DNA of 64,000 nt. It comes from Elephas maximus indicus. Its lineage: Eukaryota > Chordata > Mammalia > Proboscidea > Elephantidae. Position 1 is the first letter of the stretch. Every line of letters starts with the position of its first letter. Of the stretch, positions 53,897 to 63,784 are shown one piece after another. Both the position numbers and the translations under genes were made by a program. The stretch lies in NCBI RefSeq assembly GCF_024166365.1, contig NC_064834.1:52308001-52372000 (forward strand), read 5' to 3'. The notes under the pieces are model-generated. The model made no database searches. It had not been told where the DNA came from and saw only the letters and a program-made list of their open reading frames with translations.

Positions 53897-54120
53897 GGAA
53901 ACCCTGGTGGCGTAGTGGTTAAGTGCTATGGCTGCTAACAAAAGGTCGGCAGTTCGAATCCATCAGGCACTCTTTGGAAACAGTGGTTAAGTGCTATGGC
54001 TGCTAACCAAAAGGTCAGCAGTTCGAATCCATCAGGCACTCTTTGGAAACCCTATGGGGCAGTTCTAGTCTGCCTTATAGGATCGCAATGAGTCGGAATC
54101 GACTCACTGGCAACAGGTTT
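53897..54120 (+). mobile_element. AfroSINE with a tandemly duplicated tRNA-like head
   Basis: GGAAACCCTGGTGGCGTAG starts it. The segment AGTGGTTAAGTGCTATGGCT to TTTGGAAAC occurs twice, at 53914-53981 (68 bases) and 53982-54050 (69 bases), differing by a missing C and one base change. Each copy keeps a B-box GTTCGAATCC. The body then continues normally to AATCGACTCACTGGCAACAGG. Confidence 0.93.
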
Positions 54121-54127
54121 ACAAGGC

Positions 54128-54336
54128 AGTAGATCTCCCTGGGTGACAAATAATTAAGCGCTGAGCTACAGACCAAAAGGTTGGAGGTTCGAATCCACCC
54201 AGAGACACCTCAGAAGAAATGCCTGGCAATCTATTTTTGAAAACTCACAGTCATTGAAAACCTTTGTAGTCTTGCAATACCTGGGGACACCATGAGTCAG
54301 AATCAACTGGAGGAAATGGTCTTGATTTTTATTGGG
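54128..54336 (+). mobile_element. AfroSINE, second subtype, adjacent
   Basis: TCTCCCTGGGTGACAAATAATTAAGC, GACCAAAAGGTTGGAGG, TTCGAATCCACCCAG, GAAATGCCTGGCAATCTATTTTTG, ACACCATGAGTCAGAATCAACTGG. It begins within about ten bases of the preceding SINE tail. Confidence 0.85.
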
Positions 54337-54339
54337 TAC

Positions 54340-54445
54340 CAGACACTATGCTGGGCACTTTAATGCTTCAATTTCTTCCTGCAGAAGGATAAGCATTCCC
54401 CCTCCTTAGAAAAGGAAACTAAGACTCAGAGAAGTACCTTGTCCT
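54340..54445 (-). repeat. MIR-type SINE fragment
   Basis: TACCAGACACTATGCTGGGCAC, CTTTAATGCTTC and AAACTAAGACTCAGAGAAG, then a G12 run at 54447-54458. Confidence 0.65.
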
Positions 54446-54459
54446 TGGGGGGGGGGGGA

Positions 54460-55840
54460 TAGATTTACTGCAGGGATACCCAGGCAGCAACCCTCTCTCA
54501 ACATACACTTTTCCTTGACTTGAAGAGCTGATGTGGAGGCCAGCAAGATAGAAAGCTCCTCTGCTTTATGTCCATCCAGTTTTCATTTTTTTGCCCAGTT
54601 ACCTACATGCCCTACCCAACCCGCAATGATTTGGTGGGTTTCCTAAAAATCTGTCCGTCTTGGAGGAAGATTTTCAAGCTGGGCTGCAAGCTAGGACAAC
54701 AGGCCCCTAAGAGGAGCTGGCAAATGGTTTTGCTCCATGGTGCTGGTACGTTAAGAATACCTATCCATCCACGGTGACAATTTTGAAGAAATCAAAGGTC
54801 CTTTGGAAAAGGCCATTCACCACATTTGGTGGGAAATTGCTTAAATTTGAGTCAAAACTGAGACCCCCAAACATAGGCCCAGGTGCCTCCCACACGCATA
54901 CATACACACACACATTCACACCTGCCTGACCTTACATGAGTGGTTAAAAGAAGGCAGGGATGTCTCCAGACTCAGATCATTCCAGAACTTCTTCAAGTTC
55001 TGTCTTTTGGCAAAAGCAACCTCTGTTGAAAGGAAAAGGGGGAAAAATATCTCTGTGGCCCTAGAGAAAGGAGAGACTGCAGGGTAGTTTTCTAGGATGT
55101 TTGAGGCGAGGGCAAATCTCTGGCCACACAGCAGGGTCAATTCTGAGGATGGCCTCAGCACCAGTTGTGTGGATGTGGGGGAGCCAGTAGAGAGCTTGGA
55201 CTCACAGTAGGGTATTCTCTGATATTCTGCAGTTCCCATGAAACATTGGCCAGGCTCCTGAAGATTCTGTGTGGGGCAGCCCAGCTCAGGCCTGTCTGTG
55301 GGACATCAGGATTGATCCAGGGAATTTTTATTGCAGCTGGTGTGGGGAATCAGGGTCTACTGAGGCCTGATCAGAGGCTAAGTCCAACTAGGGTGGGACA
55401 TGGTAGAGGGGAGCCTCTCCCCAGGTTGAGGCTGCGCCTCTGGGACCCAGGGTTGGTAACTGGAAGAGCCTGGCAGCACTGTGGAGAGGCACAAGATTTG
55501 ACTAGGAAAATCAGAGTCTCTCAACGCAAAGAACAGCTCTGGAGGTGGAGTCTCTTCCTGCTCTGGGTGAGGGCTGGTCACTGGCTTGGTTAGCCTGGTC
55601 GCAGGAGCCAGCTCTTAGGTCCTAGATTCAGAGGGCCTGAGGAGAAAAGAGAGGAAGAACATGGAAGTGGTGAAAAGGGACTAGTATGGCAAACTGGAAG
55701 GGAGAGGGGAGGAAAGCTCCTGAGTTTCACCAAATAGATTCCCTTAAGGAGCCCTCTCAGACTCACTCAACCTTGTGCCACAGCCAGGCCTCTTCTCCCT
55801 CAGGCCTCCTTTTGGGCCCTGAGAATCTCTAGTAAAAGCG
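54460..55840. other. Unassigned sequence
   Basis: No exon, RNA gene or nameable repeat is seen over 1.4 kb. A CA patch lies near 54897-54914. The longest open frame is 142 codons (55165-55593) without features. Confidence 0.3.
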
Positions 55841-55844
55841 TGGG

Positions 55845-56065
55845 GTTAAGAGTGTAGGCCATGGAGGCCATGTCTGGGTACAGATCCTACCTTTGCCACC
55901 TATTTGCTGTGTGATTGTAGTCATGTTACTAAAACTGTGTCCTGGTTTCCTCATCTGTAAAACAGGGTTAATAATAGTACATGAGGGTTAAAGGAATTCA
56001 TGCACACAAAGCATGCAGAACAGTGCCTGACAAGTACTAGGCCCTCAGACAAATTAGCTGCTTTT
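55845..56065 (+). repeat. MIR-type SINE
   Basis: GTGTAGGCCATGGAGGCCATG, CTATTTGCTGTGTGATTG, CTGGTTTCCTCATCTGTAAAAC, AGGGTTAAAGGAATTCATG and GTGCCTGACAAGTACTAGG. Confidence 0.8.
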
Positions 56066-56229
56066 GTTGTTATTATGAACCTTGATGGGTGAGGGCACCT
56101 GGCCTTTCCTCTGGGTTGAGAACTTCCCTACAGTTCCTCTGTCTTATACTGTTCTTTGTGCCCCCTGACATCCTGTGCCTGCCACAGAAGACAGAGCTCA
56201 ACCAGCGAAAGCAGAAGTCCAGGGCTGGA

Positions 56230-56425
56230 TGGGGCTGAGGAATCAACCAATGTTGACAAACATCTTCTATATGCCAGGGGTCTATTACCTTCTTTAACCC
56301 ACTCACCAACTCCATAAGGCAAATATTCTTGTCCCCATTTTGAGACGTGGACACTTAAGCACAGAGAGCTCAAGAAATTTGCCCAAGATCACACAGCTTG
56401 TACACTTTAGATCTGAGAAAGGTAA
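56230..56425 (-). repeat. MIR-type SINE fragment
   Basis: CCAACTCCATAAGGCAAATATTC, CCCCATTTTGAGACGTGG, CCCAAGATCACACAGCTTG. Confidence 0.75.
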
Positions 56426-56429
56426 ATTC

Positions 56430-56720
56430 CACCTCTGGACTACCTGACTTCATGTTTTTCATTCTTGGTGCTGCTTTCATTGCCTTGGGATGGATGAGAA
56501 GTTATTCTCTTCTATAGTGTACACTGTTCTATGAGGCTGCCTGGGTAAGGGATGCATGCGATGGGGAGGAAAATGTTGCCTCCAGACATGATACATGGAT
56601 TTCCACTCCTGTAACCACTATCTCAGTCCTGTTTGCAAGGGGGAGGGGTGGGTGCAGGAGACGGGTCAGAGTTGAGATTAAAGGTACTGAGAAACCTAGA
56701 CAGACTTAGTTTGTCTCACC
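56430..56720. other. Unassigned spacer
   Basis: Nothing is recognised. Confidence 0.3.
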
Positions 56721-56723
56721 TCA

Positions 56724-56749
56724 CCACACACACACACACACACACACAC
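56724..56749. repeat. (CA)n microsatellite
   Basis: A pure CA run of about 12 units. Confidence 0.95.
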
Positions 56750-56759
56750 CATAACCAAG

Positions 56760-57310
56760 TCCTGACCATCTTGCCTCCACCTTTCACTTCCATCCACCCC
56801 TTCCTCTCTATCCTCTTGGACTTTTTTTCTTTTGAGACCTCACATCTTCCGCTGATATAGCTTTCCCAGTGTGTGCTGCTGTGTCTTTCTCCAGTCCATT
56901 GTCCACACCTCCAGAGTGGTCTCGTCCCTCCAAATCAGATATTTTCACTATTCGGCTTAAAACCTCTCAATGGTACTCCATGCCCTGAGAAGAAAATCAA
57001 AACCCGCTAGCAAAGATGTTCCTCAATGTAGCCCTTCCCTACCTCCCAGTCTTATTTTCCATGCCTCACAGGCTTCTCTGCCGTTCCCCAATTAGGCAAG
57101 CTGTTGCCCTCTCCCAGGCCTTTGCTTGTGATACTCCTTTTGCTGGGAATATCTTTTACCCCTTCCCCATTCCATGCATTGAGTGTACATCTAGTCATCT
57201 TGCAAGACCCCATCTCCTTAAGGAAACCTTTCCTGACACCCCCAGTTGTGATTTCCTGTATCCAGTCACCCTTCCAGCCCATATCATGACACTTTCAGGA
57301 GCTTCTTGGT
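56760..57310 (+). repeat. L2-type LINE 3' fragment
   Basis: CTTAAAACCTCTCAATGGTACTCC, CAGGCCTTTGCTTGTGATACTCC, TTTTGCTGGGAATATC and AAGGAAACCTTTCCTGACACC are the L2 3' order. Confidence 0.8.
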
Positions 57311-57930
57311 TTATAGCTCTGTCTTTGCTGCCAAGGCCAGTGTTGCCTTCATCTCTACAGGCCCAGCTTTCAACAAAGGGCAGGCCCAGACTGACTGACT
57401 GACTGATGGAAGCCTCAGGGCTCTGCCGGTACCCTGCCTCTCCAAGCTGACCCAGCTTGGCCTCTGACTCTCTGCCTCCCTACTTTCCCCAGCACAGAGG
57501 ATTCTGGCCTAGGTAACAGATGAGTCCTGTCTCCATGCAGAAGTAGGAACTGACTGAGCCCCTAGTCTCCTTTCTGGAGGTTCCTCCCTTCCCACTCCAC
57601 CCCTCACTCCCCCACCCCCCTCCCCAACTCCCACCCCAGTCTGGCTCTGGTGCAGAAAGGGGGAGAAGGAGAGGAGTGGGTTGGGCCACATCAACCCAGA
57701 AGTCCCAAAGGTTGGAAAATTTCCTGGTGCTTCCTCTCCCAGAGGCTGCTTGGTGGCAGGGAAGCCTTTCTCTCCTCAGCCTATACCCTACAGGGTCTCC
57801 AGCGACCCTGTAGGGCTCTCAGCCTCTGGGCCTTGCATCCTGGGGGCGCCAGATCATAGGGGTAACGGGTGAGCCCGGGACAGGGGGCACTCCCACCTCT
57901 GTCCATGCAGAGATCCCATCATTCTTGCTC
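57310..57930. other. Unassigned sequence
   Basis: A (CTGA)n patch lies at 57391-57406. C-rich low complexity lies at 57588-57635. No gene is seen. Confidence 0.3.
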
Positions 57931-58019
57931 CCTCCTTGGCCTTAGCACTGCAGCTGCCCTTTTGCTTCCTCTCTCTGCGTATTCTCCATTCCTCCGCCTG
58001 CTCTTTTTCTCTTCTTTCC

Positions 58020-58660
58020 TTGCCGCCTCCCCGCTCTTCGGCCTGGGTGGCTGTGTCCAGCCCGGCTCAGGGCTGCAGCTGTGTTGCGCCTCTTGGTGGC
58101 CGCCGGGAGGCGGCTCAGGAAAGGCGCCCTCCGCTGGCGCTGGGCCGCGGTCTGCGCCGCGTTGCCGTTTTTCCTCAGCTGGGCCCAGTGCGCGGGCCTG
58201 GGCGCTGGGGATCGGGAGGAGAGAGTTCTCTGAAGACTGGGGGGTTCGAGCTGTGGGGACACTGGAGGTCTGAGCCAAGCGGCTGCAGCCCGGCCTTCCC
58301 ACGGTGCCCGCCTCCTGCCGCGCCAGGGCAGGAAGCTCCAGGCGTTCAATCAGCGCCCAAGACAGAGTCGGGCGCCTTTTATCTCCCTGTCCTATTCTTT
58401 GCCAGGGACTCATGATACACCCTCCCCCCTCCCCCCTCCCCCGCACAAACACCACCCCCTTCCAGGAGCGGGTGCTCTCGCGCGCCTTGAGTCCTGGAAC
58501 TTCAACTTGGGGTCCAGTTCTGCGCGTGCCCCCGCCGGGAGCCCCCAGCACGCGTAGGCTGCTCTCCACCTGGGGCCTCCAGGAGCGCGACCTGCGCCCG
58601 ACCTTGGTCGCCGTGGGGCGCGCTCTCAACTGCAGCCCCTGGCAGCGGGGGTGGTGGGGG
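58020..58660. promoter_or_regulatory. CpG island
   Basis: CpG-dense at about 58080-58320 and 58465-58625 (GCGCGGGCC, GGCCGCGGTCTGCGCCGCG). A 253-codon minus frame (57919-58680) spans it. It is Arg/Pro/Ala-rich without domains and overlaps similar frames in other phases, so I do not call a gene. A C-rich (CCCCCT)n patch lies at 58421-58442. Confidence 0.6.
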
Positions 58661-58689
58661 TAGATTCTGTAAATAAACAAAAGCGTTTG

Positions 58690-58920
58690 TTCTTTTGGTT
58701 TTATTTTCTTTATTCTATTGTCCTCCTTCTTAATCTCTCTCCTCTGTTTTTCTTAAATTCTCTTTCCTCCTTCTCATTTTCCCTTTCCTTTCGTTCGCTT
58801 TTCTTTCTGTTTTTCTACCTCTCCTCTGTCCGTCTCTTTCTGTATCTCTCTCTTCCACCTCAGTCCCTTCTCTGCCTCTGAGTCCCTCTCTTTCTTTAGG
58901 TCTTCCTTCCCGCTACCCTC
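58690..58920. repeat. Pyrimidine-rich tract
   Basis: CTTTCCTTTCG and TCTCTCTTCCACC words over 220 bases. Low complexity. Confidence 0.75.
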
Positions 58921-58974
58921 ACTCTCCCAGAGCTGGGGTCTCTCAGCACCATTTTTCTTGGCTCCGCAGCCTTT

Positions 58975-59300
58975 TTCTCACTTTTTCGTTCTCCCGGCGG
59001 CCCCGGTCTGGCGGGCTCGCCTCCGGCTCCCCCACCGCCGCCACCGCCGCCGTGATTTATTCGCCTCACCCGGCGGAATCAGGTGCTGAGCTGAGCCCCG
59101 GAACGAGGGACCAGATTTCTCCCAGGAAGGGTTTTGTGAACTAAACGATGCTAATTGCAAGGTGGGGGGCGCGCCGCCCGCGGAGGGGAGGCGGCGGGGC
59201 CGAGCGCGCGGCAAGGGGCGAGGCCGGGGCCCGACCCTCCCTGGCCGCCTCCCTGCGCCTCTCCGCCGGGCTTTCGCCTTTCCTTGGGAACTTTCCCGTC
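58975..59300. promoter_or_regulatory. CpG island with short conserved-like core
   Basis: CACCGCCGCCACCGCCGCCG (59034-59053) leads into TGATTTATTCGCCTC, GGAATCAGGTGCTGAG and AACTAAACGATGCTAATTGC (59140-59159). CpG-dense DNA follows from 59160 (GGGGCGCGCCGCCCGCGG). Confidence 0.55.
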
Positions 59301-59400
59301 AGAGTTAACTATTAACCGTTGGCAAAAAGCAATTTTCTCCGGAATTTCAGCGATTTCCTTTTCGCGGTGGAGGCAGATTAACATGCAAATGGTGAGATGC
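59295..59400. promoter_or_regulatory. Candidate enhancer with HNF1-like and octamer sites
   Basis: GTTAACTATTAAC (59304-59316) matches the palindromic HNF1 consensus except at one base. An octamer ATGCAAAT lies at 59383-59390, beside GCAGATTAACATG. The 100-base AT-rich block sits between CpG-rich flanks. Binding is inferred from sequence only. Confidence 0.5.
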
Positions 59401-60350
59401 TGGGCTTGTGTCTGCTCGCGGGCGAGGATGCCCCTGCCCCTCCAAACGGTGTCCTTCGCTACAGCGGAAAACTACAGCCCGCCCCCCCCCCCCCCCCGCC
59501 CGGTAACAGAGCACGCAGCCGTGACCGAGCCATGGCCGGCAGGTGCCCGGAGTGGTGGTGGAAAAAGCCGAGCGCACGGGGGCGAGAAGGGGCAGCTTAA
59601 CCCGGGTAGGCCCCGGGAGACCTCAGACTCGCCGCCGGGCACCCCCATGGAGAAGCCCGGGGCCGGCACAGCCTGGTTCCTGCTCTGAGCCCCGCACGCT
59701 GGGACGCTCCTGGAGGCGCTGGCAAACTCGGGGGCACTGTCCTCTTGCGCCCGCACACCTCCCAGGCTTCCTCTCTCTTGGCCCCTACCGAGCGCCCCGA
59801 ACCAGCAGATGGCACACACCGGGCTCTGGCTTTTGATCGCTGCAAACTTTGTCAAACTTGAGCTGCAGGGCACAAACTCCTCTGCTTTTCCTCTTTTCCT
59901 CCCTTGCCGGGGGGCCCCCTTTTCCTGGGGGCAGGTAGGAGGGTGTTCTCGGCCCCTGACTTGGGAGAGAACAGAGTTTCCGAATGTCCGGGTCTCGCCT
60001 CGCTGTGACGCTAGCCCCTGGCTACCCGCCAGGCCGCCCCATGCCGAGCGCGCTCCATGGCCGAGGGCGCTGGAGGTAGCAGCCGTGAGGCTTGGCCCGG
60101 CCAGGACTGACGACCGCCTCTGCCGGGCCGGGCCTCCTCCCCGCACCGGCACCAGGCCCCGCACTGTCATGTCGGGGGCCACGCAGGGCTGGGCGCCCGG
60201 GTACAGGGCGGCCAGCCTCTCGCCCCAGCTGTCCTCTCTGCGCCTTCGGTCTTCCTGGCTTATTCCCCCAGCGGTCTACCTGGAGCAGCTCTCTCCCCGC
60301 CCGCTTCGCTTTCTGCGCCTCTGGCAGGGCTGCCTCAGTCTCTCTGTGTC
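59400..60350. promoter_or_regulatory. CpG island, extended, with a C16 homopolymer
   Basis: CpG-dense through 59400-59730 and 60000-60300. A pure C run lies at 59482-59497. Overlapping frames on both strands of up to 236 codons are compositional. This is the largest CpG-rich domain in the window and the best place for an unseen transcript start. Confidence 0.6.
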
Positions 60351-60379
60351 TCTCCGTCTCTGTCTCTCTTGTTTGTTTC

Positions 60380-60590
60380 AACGCGAGGACACTGATTGCG
60401 CCTTATGAAGTTCTAACTGGTTTTGTGTCAGGAAGATCTTTCTCGCTGCTACCCAGCCTGGCGTGACGGATTAAACATCAACTAGTTAAATAAAAATTAA
60501 TATCAACTGCCTCCTAACTTCTAATGTCATGTTGTTTATAACTAATGAACTGATTAGGGGATAAACACATCACGGAGACATTCTGCTCTC
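60380..60590. promoter_or_regulatory. Strong candidate conserved enhancer block
   Basis: GATTA cores at 60469-60473 and 60552-60556, TAGTTAAATAAAAATTAATATC, TTCTAATGTCATG, TATAACTAATGAAC and GGGATAAACAC. Repeat-free, AT-rich, bounded by CpG-rich DNA. Bicoid/OTX- and homeodomain-type sites are inferred. Confidence 0.5.
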
Positions 60591-60720
60591 CTGCCTGGGC
60601 TCCGCCGCCGCCCAGTGCCCACTCCCCGCGCAGCCGGCCTGCCGCCAGGCGGCTGCGAGAGCGGAGCTGGGGGCCCGGGACAGGCTGGGGGGCTGGGAGC
60701 TCCCGGGCTTGCTCCTCCGC
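60590..60720. promoter_or_regulatory. Short CpG-rich patch
   Basis: CTCCGCCGCCGCCC, CCCCGCGCAGCCGGCC and GGGCCCGGG, directly after the AT-rich block. Confidence 0.45.
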
Positions 60721-60990
60721 CAGCCCTAGTCTCTTTCCCTCTCTTTCTCTCTGGCTTTCCTCCCCTTTTCTCTGTACATTTCCTTTTCTTAGTATCTCCT
60801 CTTTTCTCTCTCTTTCTCACTCATTCTATCTTTCCTTCTTCTCTGTCCTGTGCTTCTCCACCTCTGTGCATCAGACTGACCCAGCTTCTGTCTCCAGCTA
60901 GTCTGGGCCCCCAGCTTCTCCTCTGGGTCCCTCCTCTCCCTTTCTCTATTGGAGTCACTGCCCTCTTTTTCCTCTCCTTCCTCCTTATTT
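60720..60990. repeat. Pyrimidine-rich tract
   Basis: CTCTTTCCCTCTCTTTCTCTC-like sequence over 270 bases. Artefact frames lie on both strands. Confidence 0.75.
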
Positions 60991-61129
60991 GGGTTCATTC
61001 CTCCCTGACCAACACAGTGTAATGAGTATCCCGGTAGCTGGGCTTCCGCCCTGCTACAAAGCAAGAGGCTGGGGCCTCTCTCTCAGCACCTTTGTGCAAG
61101 ATAGACAAGCCCCCCCCCCTGCCTTCCCC

Positions 61130-61680
61130 CGCTATTTAAGGGAGAAGGGAGGCAGCTAGAATAAGTAGTTCTGTGTTTTATGTTCCTTATTCAATCTAGA
61201 AGGGGAGTAAGGAAATAAACTAATTTTTAAAACTTCCTCTTTGCTTCAGAAGCAATTAATACAGGTTCAAGTGCTAAGTTTAATTTTCAGGGAAAGGAAA
61301 CTGCTATGGTGTCTTTCCTCCAGGGGTTTTGGATCCCTTGCCACCATCCCCATCCTCCCTCCTACCAGCCCCAGCCTGACCTGAGCAGCCTCCAGCAGGG
61401 CCCTCTCCCTAAAGATACTTAAACCAAATCACAATTGTCATCATGACAACAATAAGGCAGAAGAGCGAATAAACACAGACCCAGCCCCAGTGATTTTTTT
61501 TTTCCTAAGAAACCACAACACTTAAACTTGGTTTGCCCTGGACCACAGGGTCTGACAAGACAATAACAACAGAAAAAGCTTTTCAAACCAATTTAGCACA
61601 CGTGAAAATGTAATTCTAATGAAGAATCAATAGGCTGGCAGATCATTTTTCCTGGTACTCCTTGGAGAACCTGAGAGAGA
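61130..61680. promoter_or_regulatory. Strong candidate conserved enhancer block with SOX-like sites
   Basis: AAACTAATTTTTAAAACTTCC, AGAAGCAATTAATACAGG and AGTTTAATTTTCAGGG occur first. ACAATTGT (61431-61438) and ACAACAAT (61446-61453) follow, bracketing TGTCATCATGACA. Then CTTTTCAAACCAATTTAGC and ATGTAATTCTAATGAAGAATCAATAGG. Repeat-free over 550 bases. Confidence 0.5.
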
Positions 61681-61689
61681 CTCTCAATC

Positions 61690-62165
61690 AATGGGGCAGG
61701 CAATGAGCAAAAGGACCCGAGAGACGGTGCAGGACAGAAGGTGAGGGCCAGGGAGACAAAGAGGCAGAGAATGAGGGAGGAGGCTGAAGGGAGTTTGAGG
61801 TTCAGAGTTGGGCCCTTTGACTGGCATCACTTTGCAAGCTTCCGGAGTCCCCAAGACTCCAAGAGTATCAGAGTCAAGAGCTAAGACTGCCCCATCCTCC
61901 TCATGGCACCTCTGGTATGCTACAGGCTGCTTAGCACAATGGCCTCAGCTGCCTTCCCCTAGGCCTAGGCCTCAGCCCTGGCACTGCCCCGACCCTAGGC
62001 CCTGTGTTTCAGGTAAGTGACCAGCTGGCTCAGATGCATGCAGGGAACACTAAGCCCAGTGTGTTCACCCCCAGTTCAAAACACCTGGTTCCCTAGTGAG
62101 TGGCTCTCTACGTGTGTGTCTGTTGTGTCTCAGTTTGTGTCTCTGATAATACAGAAGCAAGAGCA
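61690..62165. other. Unassigned sequence
   Basis: Purine-rich at left (to about 61800). No gene or repeat is recognised. Confidence 0.3.
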
Positions 62166-62169
62166 ACTA

Positions 62170-62335
62170 AGGTGTGTGTTGTTGCACTTTGCACTTCATA
62201 AATCACTTCCATGCACATTATTTCCTGACCAGAAACCTGTGAGAAGGGCAAGGGTTGTTATTACTGCTATAGAGAAGAGGAAACAAAGGCACGAGAGCTG
62301 TGCAATGAATGTGTGACTCAGCAGGTGACAGTCCC
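62170..62335 (-). repeat. Probable MIR-type fragment, diverged
   Basis: GCACTTCATAAATCACTTCCATGCAC, AACCTGTGAGAAGGGC and GAAACAAAGGCACGAGAG. Confidence 0.5.
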
Positions 62336-62995
62336 AGTGTGTGACAGGGTGGCTGTGGTTCTGAGGATGGCAGTAAGAGGCTAACTGTGTGTGTGAACGT
62401 CACACCTGTGTGTAATGGAGTGACCACATGATAGTGTGTGCTCTTTGTGGGTGTGACTAGGGTTTTATTTATGCATAATGCTCTCCTGTCTTGATCCTTG
62501 GGAATGTTGCCCTGTGTAAAACAAAAAGCTTTTTTTTTTTTTTTTTTGCTTTTAAGCTATTGTGCTCTTGGATTGGAAAATTCCCATTTGATTGGGGGGG
62601 GTGGAGAAGAAGAAAAGAAAACTAGTGAAGTCTGATGTTCTACAAAGCAAATGTTGGCAATATGAGAATTTGGCCATGATTTGCCTGAAAGGGTAGAAAT
62701 TCATATTTTTGTAGGAAGATTTTAAAAATTTAAGTTGGAACCATGATATAGATTTTCTCTCTAGGCTCCTGGGCCCTCCAACTTCCTGTCCCTGGTTCAA
62801 CAGTCCTTCTAAAGGAAGCTCAGCTTAAGTGGATGGGAATCCTAGAGGACAACTTTCAGTTCCTGACCAAAGTGGGCCTGGAGCTGGGGCTTGACTCCTT
62901 GCCTTGGTGCCTTTGGGGCTTCAGGGTGTGTGTTTGAGTAGGGGCCAGCCACAGCCCTTATTGAGGGCATTACTTGATGGCCCTTTAGTGTGATT
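62335..62995. other. Unassigned sequence
   Basis: A T-run of 18 lies at 62531-62548. TTTATTTATGCATAATGC near 62464-62481 is AT-rich and could be part of a small element. No gene is seen. Confidence 0.3.
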
Positions 62996-63089
62996 CAGGG
63001 CATGTGAGCAAGGCTGTCTTCCAGAGTAGGAGGCCCAGGGTAAGTGGGTGGGGGTAGAAAGCGGGGCCAATAAGAAGGGCATATATGGT

Positions 63090-63310
63090 TAGGAGCAGTA
63101 GTGCTCATGAGATGTGAGAGTGTGTGAGAAGGAAGAGTATAAAAGGGTGTATATGAGAAAAGTGGGGTGTGAGAGATTTGAGGGAGAATGTTAGAAAGGT
63201 GTGAGGGGTGTAAACTCCAGAATGGAAGGGCAAGATGTGGGCCAAAGCAAAGTGGGGCTTGGATCAGGGGATGTGAGTGAATGTATGGGTGTGAGTCTGA
63301 GCATCCAAGA
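63090..63310. repeat. Degenerate GTGTGAG-rich array
   Basis: GATGTGAGAGTGTGTGAGAAGG, GGGGTGTGAGAGATTTGAGGG and AAGGTGTGAGGGGTG recur irregularly, as a decayed short-period repeat. Confidence 0.55.
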
Positions 63311-63319
63311 AACTTGGGG

Positions 63320-63780
63320 TAAAGGGACCAGGATGTGGTGGGACAGTGTGGCTCATGTGGGTGTGGCAGGAGCTTGAGAGGCCTTTCCTGGTTCACTCTC
63401 AAATGCCCTCACCATTTTAGGGACAAGGAAGCCAGGGCCTTTTCCTTTTATTTTAAGTTTTTGTTTCTTTTTAAGAAAAGGAAGAACCTGGAGTCCTTGG
63501 AACAGGAGAGCTTGTGAGGGCTTTAGCACACAGCTCCACGATGTATTGATGACAGAGACCTCCAGAGAACTGAGGCCGAGACCATGGAGTGTGTGGCTGG
63601 CTGTGGAACCTGATAGTCCATAAAGTGGGATGGGACCAGTGCTGAGAGTCTGAGGAAAGAGAACTGCACAAAGTTGGGGACTGCCTGAGCGAGAGGACGC
63701 CCCTGAGTGCGAAGCTGGATCACTGCCTGGGAGCATGTGACAGTGAAGAAGAGGGGGTGGGGTGGGAAGGGTGTGCCGTC
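63320..63780. other. Unassigned sequence
   Basis: No gene or repeat is recognised. Confidence 0.3.
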
Positions 63781-63784
63781 TTCT

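Noticed and set aside
53897..54050. Possible true tRNA gene(s) with intact B-box
   Set aside because: The tRNA-like parts are SINE heads. They cannot fold as complete tRNAs and are followed by SINE bodies.
57919..58680. 253-codon open frame on the minus strand
   Set aside because: It lies in a CpG island where several phases are open at once. The product is Arg/Pro/Ala-rich with no recognisable family.
59155..60408. First exon of a developmental gene in the large CpG island
   Set aside because: No frame shows a recognisable domain or a convincing donor site. It remains only a possible transcript start.
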